From NCBI RefSeq assembly GCF_002807035.1, contig NZ_NIUC01000002.1, positions 739,477 to 803,476 of the forward strand: 64,000 bases of DNA, read 5' to 3'. Made by a program: the position numbers and the translations under genes. This stretch comes from Algoriphagus formosus (GTDB taxonomy: Bacteria; Bacteroidota; Bacteroidia; Cytophagales; Cyclobacteriaceae). Position 1 is the stretch's first letter. Each line of letters opens with the position of its first letter. Positions 1 through 8,365 of this stretch are shown in pieces. The notes beneath the pieces are model-generated. The model was given only the letters and a program-made list of their open reading frames with translations, was not told the DNA's origin and made no database searches.

Positions 1-58
1 ATTTTTTCTTCACTCGAGATAAGTACTCGCGCTGAATGACTAACCAAATTTTATTCAT
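1..58 (-). CDS. ABC-2 type transporter permease, N-terminal fragment (partial)
   Basis: The first 19 codons of a minus-strand gene run off the left edge. The translation starts MNKIWLVIQREYLSRVKK, an amphipathic cytosolic start typical of NatB/ABC-2 permeases. Its ATG lies inside the last codons of the ATPase gene (ATGAATAA overlap of 8 bases), so the two are very likely translationally coupled halves of one exporter. Only the extreme N-terminus is visible; the permease call rests on context plus this start. Confidence 0.6.
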   Translation of the reverse strand, partial: MNKIWLVIQREYLSRVKKK

Positions 59-944
59 AATCCCTATTCTTTACTTGGTGGATAAAAATCTCTTCCATAC
101 TTGGAATCTTTTCTTGAAATCTGGCCACTTGCCCCATCTGCATGAGTTCTGCTAGCAATTCATTTGGGGTTTTGCCATCCAAGGCAAGGGAGAAATGCCA
201 AAGCCCTCCATCCTCTACAGCTTTCCAAGCGGAAGGTAGAGGGGCTTGGAGATCTTCCAAAGTGACATGAAAAATATTTGGGCGATAACTTGACTTTACT
301 TCTCTGATACTTCCATCCAGGATTTTACGGGATTTGTTGATCATCGCCACCTGATCACAAAGCAACTCTACGGACTCCATTCGGTGCGTACTGAGGATGA
401 CTGTGGTCCCCTTTTCCTTCAGCTCCAAAATCTCATCCTTGATAATCTCCGCATTGACTGGATCAAACCCAGAAAACGGCTCATCCAAGATTAATAATGC
501 AGGTTCATGAAGAATAGTAGAAATGAACTGAACCTTCTGAGCCATCCCTTTGGATAGGTCCTCGACCTTTTTTTCTCTCCAGCTGAGCATGTCCATTTTC
601 CCAAGCCAAGCATTGATTCTTGATTTGGACTCTGCTTTGCTCATACCTTTCAATTGAGCAAAATACAGCATCTGATCCCAAACTTTCATTTTCTTGTAAA
701 GACCGCGCTCTTCTGGGAGATAGCCTATTTGAGAAATATGATCCGGAGCGAGTTTTTTACCATTGATATGGATCTCACCTGAGTCGGCATCGATGATTTG
801 GTTGATGATTCGGATCAGGGTTGACTTACCGGCGCCATTTGGACCAAGTAATCCAAAAATCACCCCTTTGGGAACATGCAAATCCACGTCTGTCAGGGCG
901 CGGTTTTTCCCGTAGGTTTTATTTAGTTGTTTTATTTCGAGCAT
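51..944 (-). CDS. ABC transporter ATP-binding protein (NatA-like)
   Basis: A 297-residue nucleotide-binding subunit that would power an ABC-2 exporter at the inner membrane. Walker A GPNGAGKST is at residues 34-42, a variant signature LSKGM at 130-134, Walker B LLILDEP at 150-156 and the switch histidine in STHRM near 187. About 90 residues follow the core and resemble the DUF4162 tail common to NatA-type ATPases. The downstream gene begins within its 3' end and is the probable permease partner. Substrate cannot be told from sequence; sodium, drug or heme-type export are all possible for this family. Confidence 0.9.
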   Translation of the reverse strand: MLEIKQLNKTYGKNRALTDVDLHVPKGVIFGLLGPNGAGKSTLIRIINQIIDADSGEIHINGKKLAPDHISQIGYLPEERGLYKKMKVWDQMLYFAQLKGMSKAESKSRINAWLGKMDMLSWREKKVEDLSKGMAQKVQFISTILHEPALLILDEPFSGFDPVNAEIIKDEILELKEKGTTVILSTHRMESVELLCDQVAMINKSRKILDGSIREVKSSYRPNIFHVTLEDLQAPLPSAWKAVEDGGLWHFSLALDGKTPNELLAELMQMGQVARFQEKIPSMEEIFIHQVKNRDYE

Positions 945-951
945 GGTGGTT

Positions 952-1839
952 TTATTCGACTTTGAGCGAACCTACGCCAACGTCTATGATCAGATCCATC
1001 AACTTTGGATCATCAGCCGAAAAGCCTCTGGTCACGTAGGTTTCACTATCTATTTGTCGGAGGTATTTTGGCAGGGAGGTCCGGCACATAGCCGTTGTTT
1101 TCATTTTGATCCTGACTGGATAATTTTCCGAAGGAATCTTGAGGTATAGCGAACCGGCGCCTACAGCAGCAATCACTTGGCATTTGGAAGCCATACCATC
1201 ACTGAAATTTAGGTTTATTTTACCATAATTCACTTCAAAAATCATTTTATCCGCATTCGAAAAGTTGGCGTCACGGATATCGACTGTTCCCATATTTAAA
1301 GTTACCAACAGGGTATCCATTAAAATACGATTGGGCTCTCGGTCACTATAATGAATGAGGACGTCTGCACTGGCACTTTGCACCTTGAGTTGACTGACCG
1401 GTAGATTTGCCAAATCAATTTCTGCCATACCGACACCTAGGTTAAAATTCAGATGATACAGGTAATTAGATCCTAGTCCTATATCCCAAGAATGTCCAAA
1501 ATCGTCCTTTGAAGTAGAAAAAATCTTAGAAGTGAGGCTTCGCCCTAGATTATCAGATTGGATATTTTTATGACTGAGCTCCGCGTGCAAGATCCGATCA
1601 GCAATCCAATGATCAAAAACCGGTAGAATATTCACATTATCCAAATGCCCGTGAATCTGCACAGGTTCGCTGGATCGGGATCGCTTTAGGTGAGTGGTGC
1701 TTTTGTATGAAGAAAAATCAAGCTGCACCATTTCAAAGCCTTCTTTCTCGGGAGTCCTAAACTCCTTGACCAATTGTGCCTTGCTTACGCCTATCCCACT
1801 GATGATTCCAATAAGAAGCAGACAGAATTTTTGAAGCAT
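952..1839 (-). CDS. Exported protein with adhesin-like beta-repeat C-terminus, unknown function
   Basis: A 295-residue protein with a clear signal peptide (hydrophobic residues 5-18, cleavage near SKA-Q at 20-22). The C-terminal half is made of short beta-type repeats (for example VTLNMGTVDIRD, FEVNYGKINLNF, AAVGAGSLYLKIP, IDVGVGSLKVE), the pattern of DUF4097/DUF2154-like putative adhesin domains. It has two cysteines in the mature part (residues 220 and about 252). It lies 7 bases upstream of the ABC ATPase gene on the same strand, so co-transcription is likely, but no functional link is evident. I do not recognise a specific function. Confidence 0.75.
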   Translation of the reverse strand: MLQKFCLLLIGIISGIGVSKAQLVKEFRTPEKEGFEMVQLDFSSYKSTTHLKRSRSSEPVQIHGHLDNVNILPVFDHWIADRILHAELSHKNIQSDNLGRSLTSKIFSTSKDDFGHSWDIGLGSNYLYHLNFNLGVGMAEIDLANLPVSQLKVQSASADVLIHYSDREPNRILMDTLLVTLNMGTVDIRDANFSNADKMIFEVNYGKINLNFSDGMASKCQVIAAVGAGSLYLKIPSENYPVRIKMKTTAMCRTSLPKYLRQIDSETYVTRGFSADDPKLMDLIIDVGVGSLKVE

Positions 1840-1881
1840 ACGGATAGGTTACGAGCTGAACTTTGAAAAGGTTTTTTAAAA

Positions 1882-1912
1882 ATATAAAAAAAGCCAGAAT
1901 TGCATCTGGCTT
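1882..1912 (-). terminator. Rho-independent terminator after dnaJ
   Basis: An 8-bp stem AAGCCAGA/TCTGGCTT with a 6-base loop, read on the minus strand and followed by a run of seven T. It sits directly after the dnaJ stop and separates it from the exported-protein gene downstream. Confidence 0.8.
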
Positions 1913-1920
1913 CTTAAATT

Positions 1921-3030
1921 TTAGAAAAACTCTTTCATCTTATCAAAAAATGACTTTTCCGAATTACCCGGGGCCGGCTTGAAGTTGGGAGACTCTCGCA
2001 ATGCTTCCAAGGTCTGCTTCTCCTCTTTTGTAAGTTGGGTTGGAGTCCAAACATTGACCATGATCAATTGGTCTCCTCGAGAATAGCCATTGATATCTTT
2101 GATCCCTTTTCCTTTCAATCGCAACATCTTACCACTTTGTGTACCTGGCTCGACCTTAATCTTCACCCGACCGTCGATAGTCGGCACTTCTACTGATGCT
2201 CCCAAGGCTGCATCTACAAATGAAACATACAGGTCGAAGATGACATTATTGCCATCTCGCTGCAATACCTTGTCCTCAATCTCCTCGATGACAATCAACA
2301 GATCTCCAGGGATCCCTCCCGGTATTTCATTACCTTTTGTGGACATGCTGAGCTGCATCCCTTCTGCCACACCACCCGGGATATTGATAGAAATCACTTC
2401 TTCCTTTACGATCAATCCTCTAGAGTCAGCCTCAGCGGGTTTTTTATCAACAATCTGACCACTACCTCCACAAACTCCACAAGTGCTGGCAGAGACCATT
2501 TGGCCCAACATGGTATTGACCACCTTTTTGATCTGACCTGTTCCTTGGCAAGTAGAACAAGTCTTGAAAGTAACTCCAGGTGCGACTACATGACGCTTCA
2601 CCTTGATTTTCTTTTCTACACCATTAGCGATTTCCTGCAGGTTCAATTTCAGCTTGACACGTAGATTGGTGCCTTTCTTGGTACGTCGGCCACCACCGCC
2701 GCCTCCGCCGAAGAAAGAACCAAATCCTCCTCCGCCGAAAATGTCTCCAAACTGGGAGAAAATATCCTCCATGTTCATTCCGCCACCGCCGAATCCACCA
2801 TTTCCACCAAGTCCTTGGTGACCAAATTGGTCGTAGCGTTGACGCTTTTCAGGATTGCTCAATACCTCGTAGGCTTCCGCTGCTTCCTTGAATTTTTCTT
2901 CAGCTTCAGGATTGTCCGGATTTTTATCTGGGTGATATTGGATGGCCAATTTTCTATATGCCTTTTTGATCTCATCCGCTGATGCGGATTTGCTGACCCC
3001 CAATATTTCGTAATAGTCTCTTTTTGCCAT
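1921..3030 (-). CDS. dnaJ: Chaperone DnaJ (Hsp40), reduced zinc-finger type
   Basis: A 369-residue co-chaperone that delivers substrates to DnaK and stimulates its ATPase. The J domain is N-terminal with HPD at 33-35, followed by a Gly/Phe-rich linker (about 75-115), a cysteine region and the C-terminal substrate-binding domains. Only two CxxCxGxG motifs are present (Cys158/161 and Cys184/187) rather than the four of E. coli DnaJ; by spacing they match motifs 2 and 3, which form one zinc site, while motifs 1 and 4 are replaced by non-cysteine sequence. I recall this reduction in other Bacteroidota. The gene follows grpE by 5 bases, so the two form an operon; dnaK is not in the window. Confidence 0.96.
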   Translation of the reverse strand: MAKRDYYEILGVSKSASADEIKKAYRKLAIQYHPDKNPDNPEAEEKFKEAAEAYEVLSNPEKRQRYDQFGHQGLGGNGGFGGGGMNMEDIFSQFGDIFGGGGFGSFFGGGGGGGRRTKKGTNLRVKLKLNLQEIANGVEKKIKVKRHVVAPGVTFKTCSTCQGTGQIKKVVNTMLGQMVSASTCGVCGGSGQIVDKKPAEADSRGLIVKEEVISINIPGGVAEGMQLSMSTKGNEIPGGIPGDLLIVIEEIEDKVLQRDGNNVIFDLYVSFVDAALGASVEVPTIDGRVKIKVEPGTQSGKMLRLKGKGIKDINGYSRGDQLIMVNVWTPTQLTKEEKQTLEALRESPNFKPAPGNSEKSFFDKMKEFF

Positions 3031-3035
3031 GATTT

Positions 3036-3614
3036 TTATGCTCCTGTTACCACCTTCGCGTACCGAACTACCTTGTCACCTAAGGTATATCCCTTCTCCA
3101 CTACGTCTATCACTTTACCTTTCATTTCTTCACTTGGCGCTGGTATCTGTGTAATGGCTTCCTGTGTTTCTGCATCGAATGGATGACCAATTTGATCCTC
3201 CATGACTTTCAAGCCCTTGGATTCCAAGACCTTTACAAATTTTTGAAAAATCAAATGATTGCCTTCTCTCACCTTTCCTGCATCGGATTCATTTTCAGAG
3301 GCTTTGAATGCTCGCTCAAAATCATCCACCACAGGAATAAGATCCCGGAGCACCTCTTCTGAAGCAGTCTTGATCAAATCAAGGCGCTCTTTGGCGTTTC
3401 GCTTTCTGAAATTCTCAAAATCTGAATAAAGTCGTAGATATTTATCCTTCATCTCTGCAAGTTCACCCTGCATTTTAGCCAAAGGATCCAAGTTGCTTTC
3501 GGGCTCCTTAACGGATTCCTCTTGAGCTACTTCTTTATCTTCTTTAATCTGTTCTTTTTGATCAAGAACCTCCTCGTTTTCTTGCTCGCTCACTTCTTCT
3601 TTATTTTTTTTCAT
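3036..3614 (-). CDS. grpE: Nucleotide exchange factor GrpE
   Basis: A 192-residue exchange factor for DnaK. The first 45 residues are highly acidic and disordered (runs of Glu, Lys and Gln). A long helix follows (about 47-100, including [16 protein letters not shown]), then the C-terminal beta-wing with the family hallmark [11 protein letters not shown]. Length and order match the family. It is the first gene of the grpE-dnaJ unit, and a TGTCAGA direct repeat lies about 60 bases upstream. Confidence 0.95.
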   Translation of the reverse strand: MKKNKEEVSEQENEEVLDQKEQIKEDKEVAQEESVKEPESNLDPLAKMQGELAEMKDKYLRLYSDFENFRKRNAKERLDLIKTASEEVLRDLIPVVDDFERAFKASENESDAGKVREGNHLIFQKFVKVLESKGLKVMEDQIGHPFDAETQEAITQIPAPSEEMKGKVIDVVEKGYTLGDKVVRYAKVVTGA

Positions 3615-3673
3615 TTGAATTCAAACTAAAGTTCAATCTCCCTCTAGCATCAATATGCTTGCCATCACCTCAA

Positions 3674-3689
3674 TTCTGACAATCTGACA
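3674..3689 (-). promoter_or_regulatory. TGTCAGA direct repeat upstream of grpE
   Basis: On the minus strand the sequence reads TGTCAGATTGTCAGAA: two perfect TGTCAGA units with an 8-base period, 60-75 bases before the grpE start. A heat-shock operator or promoter role is inferred only from position and repetition. Confidence 0.35.
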
Positions 3690-3691
3690 CA

Positions 3692-4687
3692 TCATTCTGC
3701 ATGAATGGCCTGCCAAATCATGTCTTTGAGTCGGTCAAGGTTGGTTTGGGTCACGGAGGAAATAAACACTGCAGGTATTCCCTCAGGAATTTCAGCCTGC
3801 ATTTCCTGCATCAATTCCTCATCTAATAAGTCAGATTTGGAGATTGCCAGCAGACGCTTTTTGTCAAGCAATTCGGGATTATATTTTTCTAATTCTCCCA
3901 AAAGAATCTGGTATTCTTTTTTGATCTGATCCGCATCAGCAGGAATAACAAAAAGTAGAATGGAATTTCGCTCAATATGCCTTAAAAATCTAATCCCCAA
4001 TCCTTTGCCATCTGCGGCACCTTCGATGATTCCAGGAATATCTGCCATCACAAAGGATCGGTCGTCACGATAGGATACCACACCGAGATTTGGGACCAAA
4101 GTCGTGAAAGGATAATCCCCAATTTCAGGTTTGGCGGCAGAAACAGCCGAAAGCAAGGTAGACTTCCCGGCATTGGGAAAGCCAACAAGTCCTACGTCTG
4201 CCAAAAGCTTAAGCTCTAGAATAATCCACTCCTCTATTCCCTCCTCACCAGGTTGGGCGTAGTGCGGAGCTTGATTGGTTGAAGACTTGAAATGATGATT
4301 GCCCAATCCACCTCTTCCTCCTTTGGTTAAGACTACTTCTTGCCCATCTTCCGTTATTTCAAATCGCTTTTCACCTGTCTCGGCATCTTTGGCTACTGTA
4401 CCGAGCGGCACTTCTAAGATGACATCTTTTCCGTCTGCTCCAGTCCTTCGTCCACCTTCTCCCGACTTCCCGGATTCGGCTATTACATGTTTTTTATATT
4501 TCAAATGTAGAAGTGTCCACATTTGGGTATTCCCCCGAAGAATGATATGACCTCCTCTACCACCATCTCCACCGTCAGGTCCTCCTTTGGGCACGTGCTT
4601 TTCCCTTCGGAAATGCATGGAGCCTGCCCCACCAGCCCCTGATCGTGAGCAAAACTTTACATAATCGATGAAATTGGACTCTGCCAT
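3692..4687 (-). CDS. obg: GTPase Obg (CgtA)
   Basis: A 331-residue essential GTPase that associates with the 50S subunit in ribosome assembly and stress control. The Obg fold occupies residues 1-160 with its glycine-rich stretches ([22 protein letters not shown]). The GTPase domain follows: G1 GFPNAGKST at 169-177, G3 DIPG near 216, and a G4 variant SKSD in place of NKxD. It lacks the C-terminal Obg-C domain of some Gram-positive versions. A terminator separates it from adk upstream, so it probably has its own promoter. Confidence 0.96.
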   Translation of the reverse strand: MAESNFIDYVKFCSRSGAGGAGSMHFRREKHVPKGGPDGGDGGRGGHIILRGNTQMWTLLHLKYKKHVIAESGKSGEGGRRTGADGKDVILEVPLGTVAKDAETGEKRFEITEDGQEVVLTKGGRGGLGNHHFKSSTNQAPHYAQPGEEGIEEWIILELKLLADVGLVGFPNAGKSTLLSAVSAAKPEIGDYPFTTLVPNLGVVSYRDDRSFVMADIPGIIEGAADGKGLGIRFLRHIERNSILLFVIPADADQIKKEYQILLGELEKYNPELLDKKRLLAISKSDLLDEELMQEMQAEIPEGIPAVFISSVTQTNLDRLKDMIWQAIHAE

Positions 4688-4688
4688 A

Positions 4689-4723
4689 ATAGAAATAAAA
4701 AAGCTAAGCTGATGGCTTAGCTT
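4689..4723 (-). terminator. Rho-independent terminator between adk and obg
   Basis: A perfect 9-bp stem AAGCTAAGC/GCTTAGCTT with a 5-base loop, read on the minus strand, then TTTTTATTT. It ends the adk transcript just before the obg start codon. Confidence 0.8.
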
Positions 4724-4756
4724 GTTAGAATCACAAAGGTAAGGAATATCAGGAAC

Positions 4757-5329
4757 TTAATAGCTGTCAATCACTTCACTGATCTGACCAAAGATGCTAT
4801 CAATTGCCCCTACTCCATTGATATTGGTAAGTTTGTCCTGATTTTGATAGTAAGAAGCAACTGGAAGTGTCTCATCAAGGTAAACCTTTATTCTGGTTTG
4901 GATTTTCTGATCATCCTGATCGTCTACTCTTCCGGAAGTTTTTCCTCTTTCTTTGATTCGAGCTTTTAAAACATCCTCAGGTACCTCAAGCGCAATCATT
5001 CCGTCGATTTTCATCCCATGTTTGGCTAGCATATCATCAAGTGCTTCTGCCTGAGCAGTAGTTCGAGGAAATCCATCAAAAATGAACCCTTTGGTATCTT
5101 GGGTAGATGCAATCTTCTCTTCCACCATTCCGATGACCACCTCATCCGGCACCAATCTTCCCTCATTCATATATTTTTTGGCAAGATTACCTAGCTCTGT
5201 CCCTTCACCAAGATGCTTACGAAAAAGGTCCCCAGTAGAAAGGTGGGTGAGACCGTATTTCTCGATGATTTTTTCACTTTGAGTACCTTTTCCCGCTCCC
5301 GGAGGGCCAAACAAGACGATATTACGCAT
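4757..5329 (-). CDS. adk: Adenylate kinase
   Basis: A 190-residue cytosolic enzyme converting ATP and AMP to two ADP. P-loop GPPGAGKGT lies at residues 8-16, the AMP site has STGDLFR, and GFPRT is at about 85-89. The LID is the short form without zinc cysteines, which explains the length below the 214 of E. coli. It follows hpt by 18 bases on the same strand, so purine salvage and adenylate balance are probably co-transcribed. Confidence 0.97.
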   Translation of the reverse strand: MRNIVLFGPPGAGKGTQSEKIIEKYGLTHLSTGDLFRKHLGEGTELGNLAKKYMNEGRLVPDEVVIGMVEEKIASTQDTKGFIFDGFPRTTAQAEALDDMLAKHGMKIDGMIALEVPEDVLKARIKERGKTSGRVDDQDDQKIQTRIKVYLDETLPVASYYQNQDKLTNINGVGAIDSIFGQISEVIDSY

Positions 5330-5347
5330 CCTTTATTCTTTAAATTT

Positions 5348-5881
5348 TCAATCAATTACTTGGTAAATATCAGGCAGATTTCGACCTAAGTCATCATAAT
5401 CCAGCCCATAACCGACGACAAATTTATTCGGAATTTCAAAACCGACATAATCAATCGGGTAATTAAACCGGAAAGCATCTGGTTTATAAAGCAATGCTAC
5501 TATTGAAACAGAGTTCGGTTTTAGGTCTTCCAGCTCTTTTTTGAGGTGATAAATACTGTTACCTGTGTCAACTATATCTTCTACAATAAGAATATCCCTT
5601 CCTTCAAGTTTTTCCTTTATTGAAAGGGAAATTTGAGGTTTGCCAGTGGAATGAAATCCTTCATAGGACTGTAGTCTTATAAAAGACACCTCTAATGGAA
5701 GGTCTATCGCTCTCGATAAATCAGCCATAAAAACAAAGCAACCTTTCAATACTCCAAGTAATACGGGATCTTTTCTTTCAAAATCTTTTTTTATCTGAGC
5801 TCCCAGAGAAGAAACTCTGGACTCAATCTCTTCTTTGGTCAGAAATATTTCAAAAGATTTATCATGGATTTTCTTACTCAT
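5348..5881 (-). CDS. hpt: Hypoxanthine phosphoribosyltransferase
   Basis: A 177-residue type I phosphoribosyltransferase for purine salvage (hypoxanthine or guanine plus PRPP). The PRPP-binding loop VEDIVDTGNS is at 100-109, with LLGVLKG for the pyrophosphate loop at 41-47 and a C-terminal Asp/Gly-rich segment typical of Hpt. Length matches the family. It starts 3 bases after the stop of the peptidase gene upstream and is followed by adk. Confidence 0.95.
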   Translation of the reverse strand: MSKKIHDKSFEIFLTKEEIESRVSSLGAQIKKDFERKDPVLLGVLKGCFVFMADLSRAIDLPLEVSFIRLQSYEGFHSTGKPQISLSIKEKLEGRDILIVEDIVDTGNSIYHLKKELEDLKPNSVSIVALLYKPDAFRFNYPIDYVGFEIPNKFVVGYGLDYDDLGRNLPDIYQVID

Positions 5882-5884
5882 ATA

Positions 5885-6793
5885 TTAAAGGTGTTTCATT
5901 AAATATTGGTGCATTTCAATCATTGAGTCCAAATCCGCAAGGGAGACTTTCTCATCCGGGGAATGAACATTTTCCTCAGCCGCTCCTACGAAGCACCAAT
6001 CTATTGGATAAGGAGAAAATTGGATTTCTCTTCCATCACTTCCTCCTGAGGCCTCTACCTCCAACTGAAAAGGTATTTTACTTTCCGTAGCTAAAGCAAT
6101 TACGCGGTCGATGAATTTTCTTCGAGGAATGTATCGGTCCCGGATGGAAATAGCTACGCCCTCGTGAGGGACTACCCCTTCAGTCACCCAAGTAATATCC
6201 GCTATCAGAGCCTGTCGAATGGGGTGATTTTCTTGGATAAACTTAAGAAGAAAGGGCATACTTCCTCCACCGTGTTCTTCATAAGTACTAAATACGACCC
6301 ATCCATGTTCTAAATTTTCGCAAACCTGCAATGCTGTATAAAGCCCAAGTCTATTATCTAGATACGCAGCTTGAATATATTCCCCATCCACTCGGATATT
6401 CTGAGCGAAGGATAAATAAGTGCCCGGTTGAATGGGACGTTGGAAATCGTGAAAGAGGGAATCATCCTCAACTTTTAATCGACACTCAATCGGACCCAAT
6501 TCATCTTCTCCAATCAAGAGCATCCCGTCTTCAGTTTCAGGTCCACCCACTGGAATTAATTGATTTTCATACCGGGTCATAAACCCTATTGTATCCATAT
6601 GCGCAAAAAGCGCTGTTCTAGGATTTCCAAATTTCAATAAGATACAATCGTGGAAATCTTCCCCAGAATAAATTTGCGGGCAAACTTTCCAGTCATTCTT
6701 TCGTTGTTGTATCGTATCTAAAAGGAATTGGGCGATTTGGGATTCGTTTCCCGAAACACTTGATTGTTTTAAAAGATGATGCAAAATTTTCAT
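5885..6793 (-). CDS. M42-family metallo-aminopeptidase
   Basis: A 302-residue cytosolic metallopeptidase. The two-metal site can be traced: His65 and Asp67 in AHMD, bridging Asp146 in YLDNRLG, catalytic Glu172 with Glu173 in YEEHGG, Asp199 in ADITWV and His277 in VHSPDE. This order is that of M42 glutamyl aminopeptidase/endoglucanase-like enzymes, though the protein is shorter than the usual 340-360 residues. It is the first gene of a tight minus-strand unit with hpt and adk. An M20 peptidase is the alternative but fits the metal ligands less well. Confidence 0.85.
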   Translation of the reverse strand: MKILHHLLKQSSVSGNESQIAQFLLDTIQQRKNDWKVCPQIYSGEDFHDCILLKFGNPRTALFAHMDTIGFMTRYENQLIPVGGPETEDGMLLIGEDELGPIECRLKVEDDSLFHDFQRPIQPGTYLSFAQNIRVDGEYIQAAYLDNRLGLYTALQVCENLEHGWVVFSTYEEHGGGSMPFLLKFIQENHPIRQALIADITWVTEGVVPHEGVAISIRDRYIPRRKFIDRVIALATESKIPFQLEVEASGGSDGREIQFSPYPIDWCFVGAAEENVHSPDEKVSLADLDSMIEMHQYLMKHL

Positions 6794-6886
6794 TCTGGCA
6801 TAAATTATGTTACATTTTCATTAATATTTAAAAAAATCTATTGTAATATTTATTTCCTTAATTGGGAATTAAATAATTCATCTAGA

Positions 6887-6916
6887 TTTGCAGTAAGTTA
6901 AAAGTTTATAAATTTG
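6887..6916 (+). promoter_or_regulatory. Bacteroidota-type promoter of the first OmpA gene
   Basis: TTTG at 6887-6890 and TAAATTTG at 6909-6916 with 18 bases between, a good match to the TTTG / TAnnTTTG promoter of Bacteroidota housekeeping sigma. The start codon lies 47 bases further on. The surrounding region is AT-rich. Confidence 0.7.
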
Positions 6917-6963
6917 TACTCACATCAATCAAACACTTAAAATTTGGACAAAAATTTTTTGTT

Positions 6964-8250
6964 ATGAAAAAACTAATACTCTCAACATTAATGGCAGGTG
7001 CTTTAGCTATTGGAGCTAATGCACAGGAATTCGACAAGTGGTCGGTAGAAGTTGGAGGTGGCTTTAACAAGCCAATGGCTCCGCTTAATCGAAACTTCTT
7101 GTCTCCTACCCTAAACCTAGGCCACATCGAATTTGGCGCCCGGTACATGTTCAACGAAAAGTTCGGTCTTAAGCTTGACTACGGATTTGGATCTATGCGT
7201 GAAGCGCGTGGTGCTGATTCCCAAAGCCAAGAGTTTGACACGAAGTATTTCAGATTGAATATGCAGGGTGTTGCTAATGTGGGAAGAATCATGAATTTTG
7301 AATCTTTCTCAAGATCATTCGGTCTTCTTCTTCACGGTGGAGCGGGTATTGGTCTTGTTAACCCAGAAATGAACACTTTCAACGATTTTGATGACAATGT
7401 TTACACATTGATCTTCGGAATCACACCACAGTTGAAGCTTTCTAAAAACATTGCTTTAGTAGGTGATATTTCAACTATCCTTAATGGTCGTCAGACTGTT
7501 ACTTGGGATGGTTCTGAAGCTATCAGACCTGACATCAACAATGGATTCTACGGCGCTAACGGTACTTGGTGGACAGGTACTCTTGGTCTGAATTTCTACC
7601 TTGGATCTAATGACGAGCATGCTGATTGGTATATCGCTGCTGACAAATATGCTACCAAAGAAGAGCTTGCTTCTCAGATCAATGGAATCAAAGATATGTT
7701 GAAGGACTCTGACGGAGACGGTGTTCCAGATTATTTGGACAAAGAACCAAATACTCCAGCAGGTGCTCGTGTAAATTCTTTCGGAACAACTCTTGACTCT
7801 GATGGTGATGGAACTCCAGATCATATGGACAACTGTCCATTCCAGCCAGGTCCTGCTTCTACAAACGGATGTCCTGTAGTGGAAGAAAGAGAAGAAGTTG
7901 ATTACTTGAAGAAAGCTATCAATGATGGGTACGTAAACGTATTTTATGCATTCGACAGTGCTAAGCCGCTTGGCTACTCTGTAAGTGCTGCTAATTATGT
8001 AGCTAACTTCCTAAAGAGAAATCCTGGAGTAAGTGTTGAAATCAAAGGATATGCTGATGAGCTAGGTCCAGAAGATTACAACATGAAGCTTTCTGAAAGA
8101 AGAGCAAAAGCAGTATATGACCTAATGGTTGCTGCTGGAGTAGATGCTTCAAGATTGTCTTACAAAGGATACGGCGAAGATACTAGCGTAGACAAGTCAT
8201 CTGCTGATGCTCGTCAAATGGCGAGAAGAGCTTCTTTCGAAGTAAAATAA
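6964..8250 (+). CDS. OmpA-family outer membrane protein with thrombospondin type 3 repeats
   Basis: A 428-residue envelope protein that should anchor the outer membrane to peptidoglycan. A signal peptide covers residues 1-20 (ending ANA-Q). A barrel of about 200 residues follows, then calcium-binding TSP type 3 repeats around 245-300 (DSDGDGVPDYLD, DSDGDGTPDHMDNCP), then an OmpA-like peptidoglycan-binding domain to the end (KGYADELG, LSERRAKAVYDLM, YGEDTS, ARRASFEVK). Its promoter is one of the two best in the window and a strong terminator follows, so it is probably an abundant single-gene transcript. The next gene is its paralogue. Confidence 0.93.
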   Translation: MKKLILSTLMAGALAIGANAQEFDKWSVEVGGGFNKPMAPLNRNFLSPTLNLGHIEFGARYMFNEKFGLKLDYGFGSMREARGADSQSQEFDTKYFRLNMQGVANVGRIMNFESFSRSFGLLLHGGAGIGLVNPEMNTFNDFDDNVYTLIFGITPQLKLSKNIALVGDISTILNGRQTVTWDGSEAIRPDINNGFYGANGTWWTGTLGLNFYLGSNDEHADWYIAADKYATKEELASQINGIKDMLKDSDGDGVPDYLDKEPNTPAGARVNSFGTTLDSDGDGTPDHMDNCPFQPGPASTNGCPVVEEREEVDYLKKAINDGYVNVFYAFDSAKPLGYSVSAANYVANFLKRNPGVSVEIKGYADELGPEDYNMKLSERRAKAVYDLMVAAGVDASRLSYKGYGEDTSVDKSSADARQMARRASFEVK

Positions 8251-8269
8251 TCAGAAAAATACTCTCAGA

Positions 8270-8298
8270 AACCCACATGGAAACATGTGGGTTTTTTT
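8270..8298 (+). terminator. Rho-independent terminator
   Basis: A perfect 10-bp stem AACCCACATG/CATGTGGGTT with loop GAAA, then a run of T. It follows the first OmpA gene by about 20 bases. Confidence 0.9.
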
Positions 8299-8325
8299 GT
8301 TTTAACTCAAATGAATAAAAATCCA

Positions 8326-8333
8326 TATTTTTG
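8326..8333 (+). promoter_or_regulatory. Possible -7 element of the second OmpA gene
   Basis: TATTTTTG matches TAnnTTTG 32 bases before the start codon. No TTTG is at the proper upstream distance, so this promoter looks weaker than that of the upstream paralogue. Confidence 0.4.
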
Positions 8334-8365
8334 AAAAATCATCCTACTCAATCAATAATATCAAA

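Noticed and set aside
2603-2821. Proline-rich open frame opposite dnaJ
   Set aside because: It is the antisense of the Gly-rich linker codons of dnaJ; no initiation signals.
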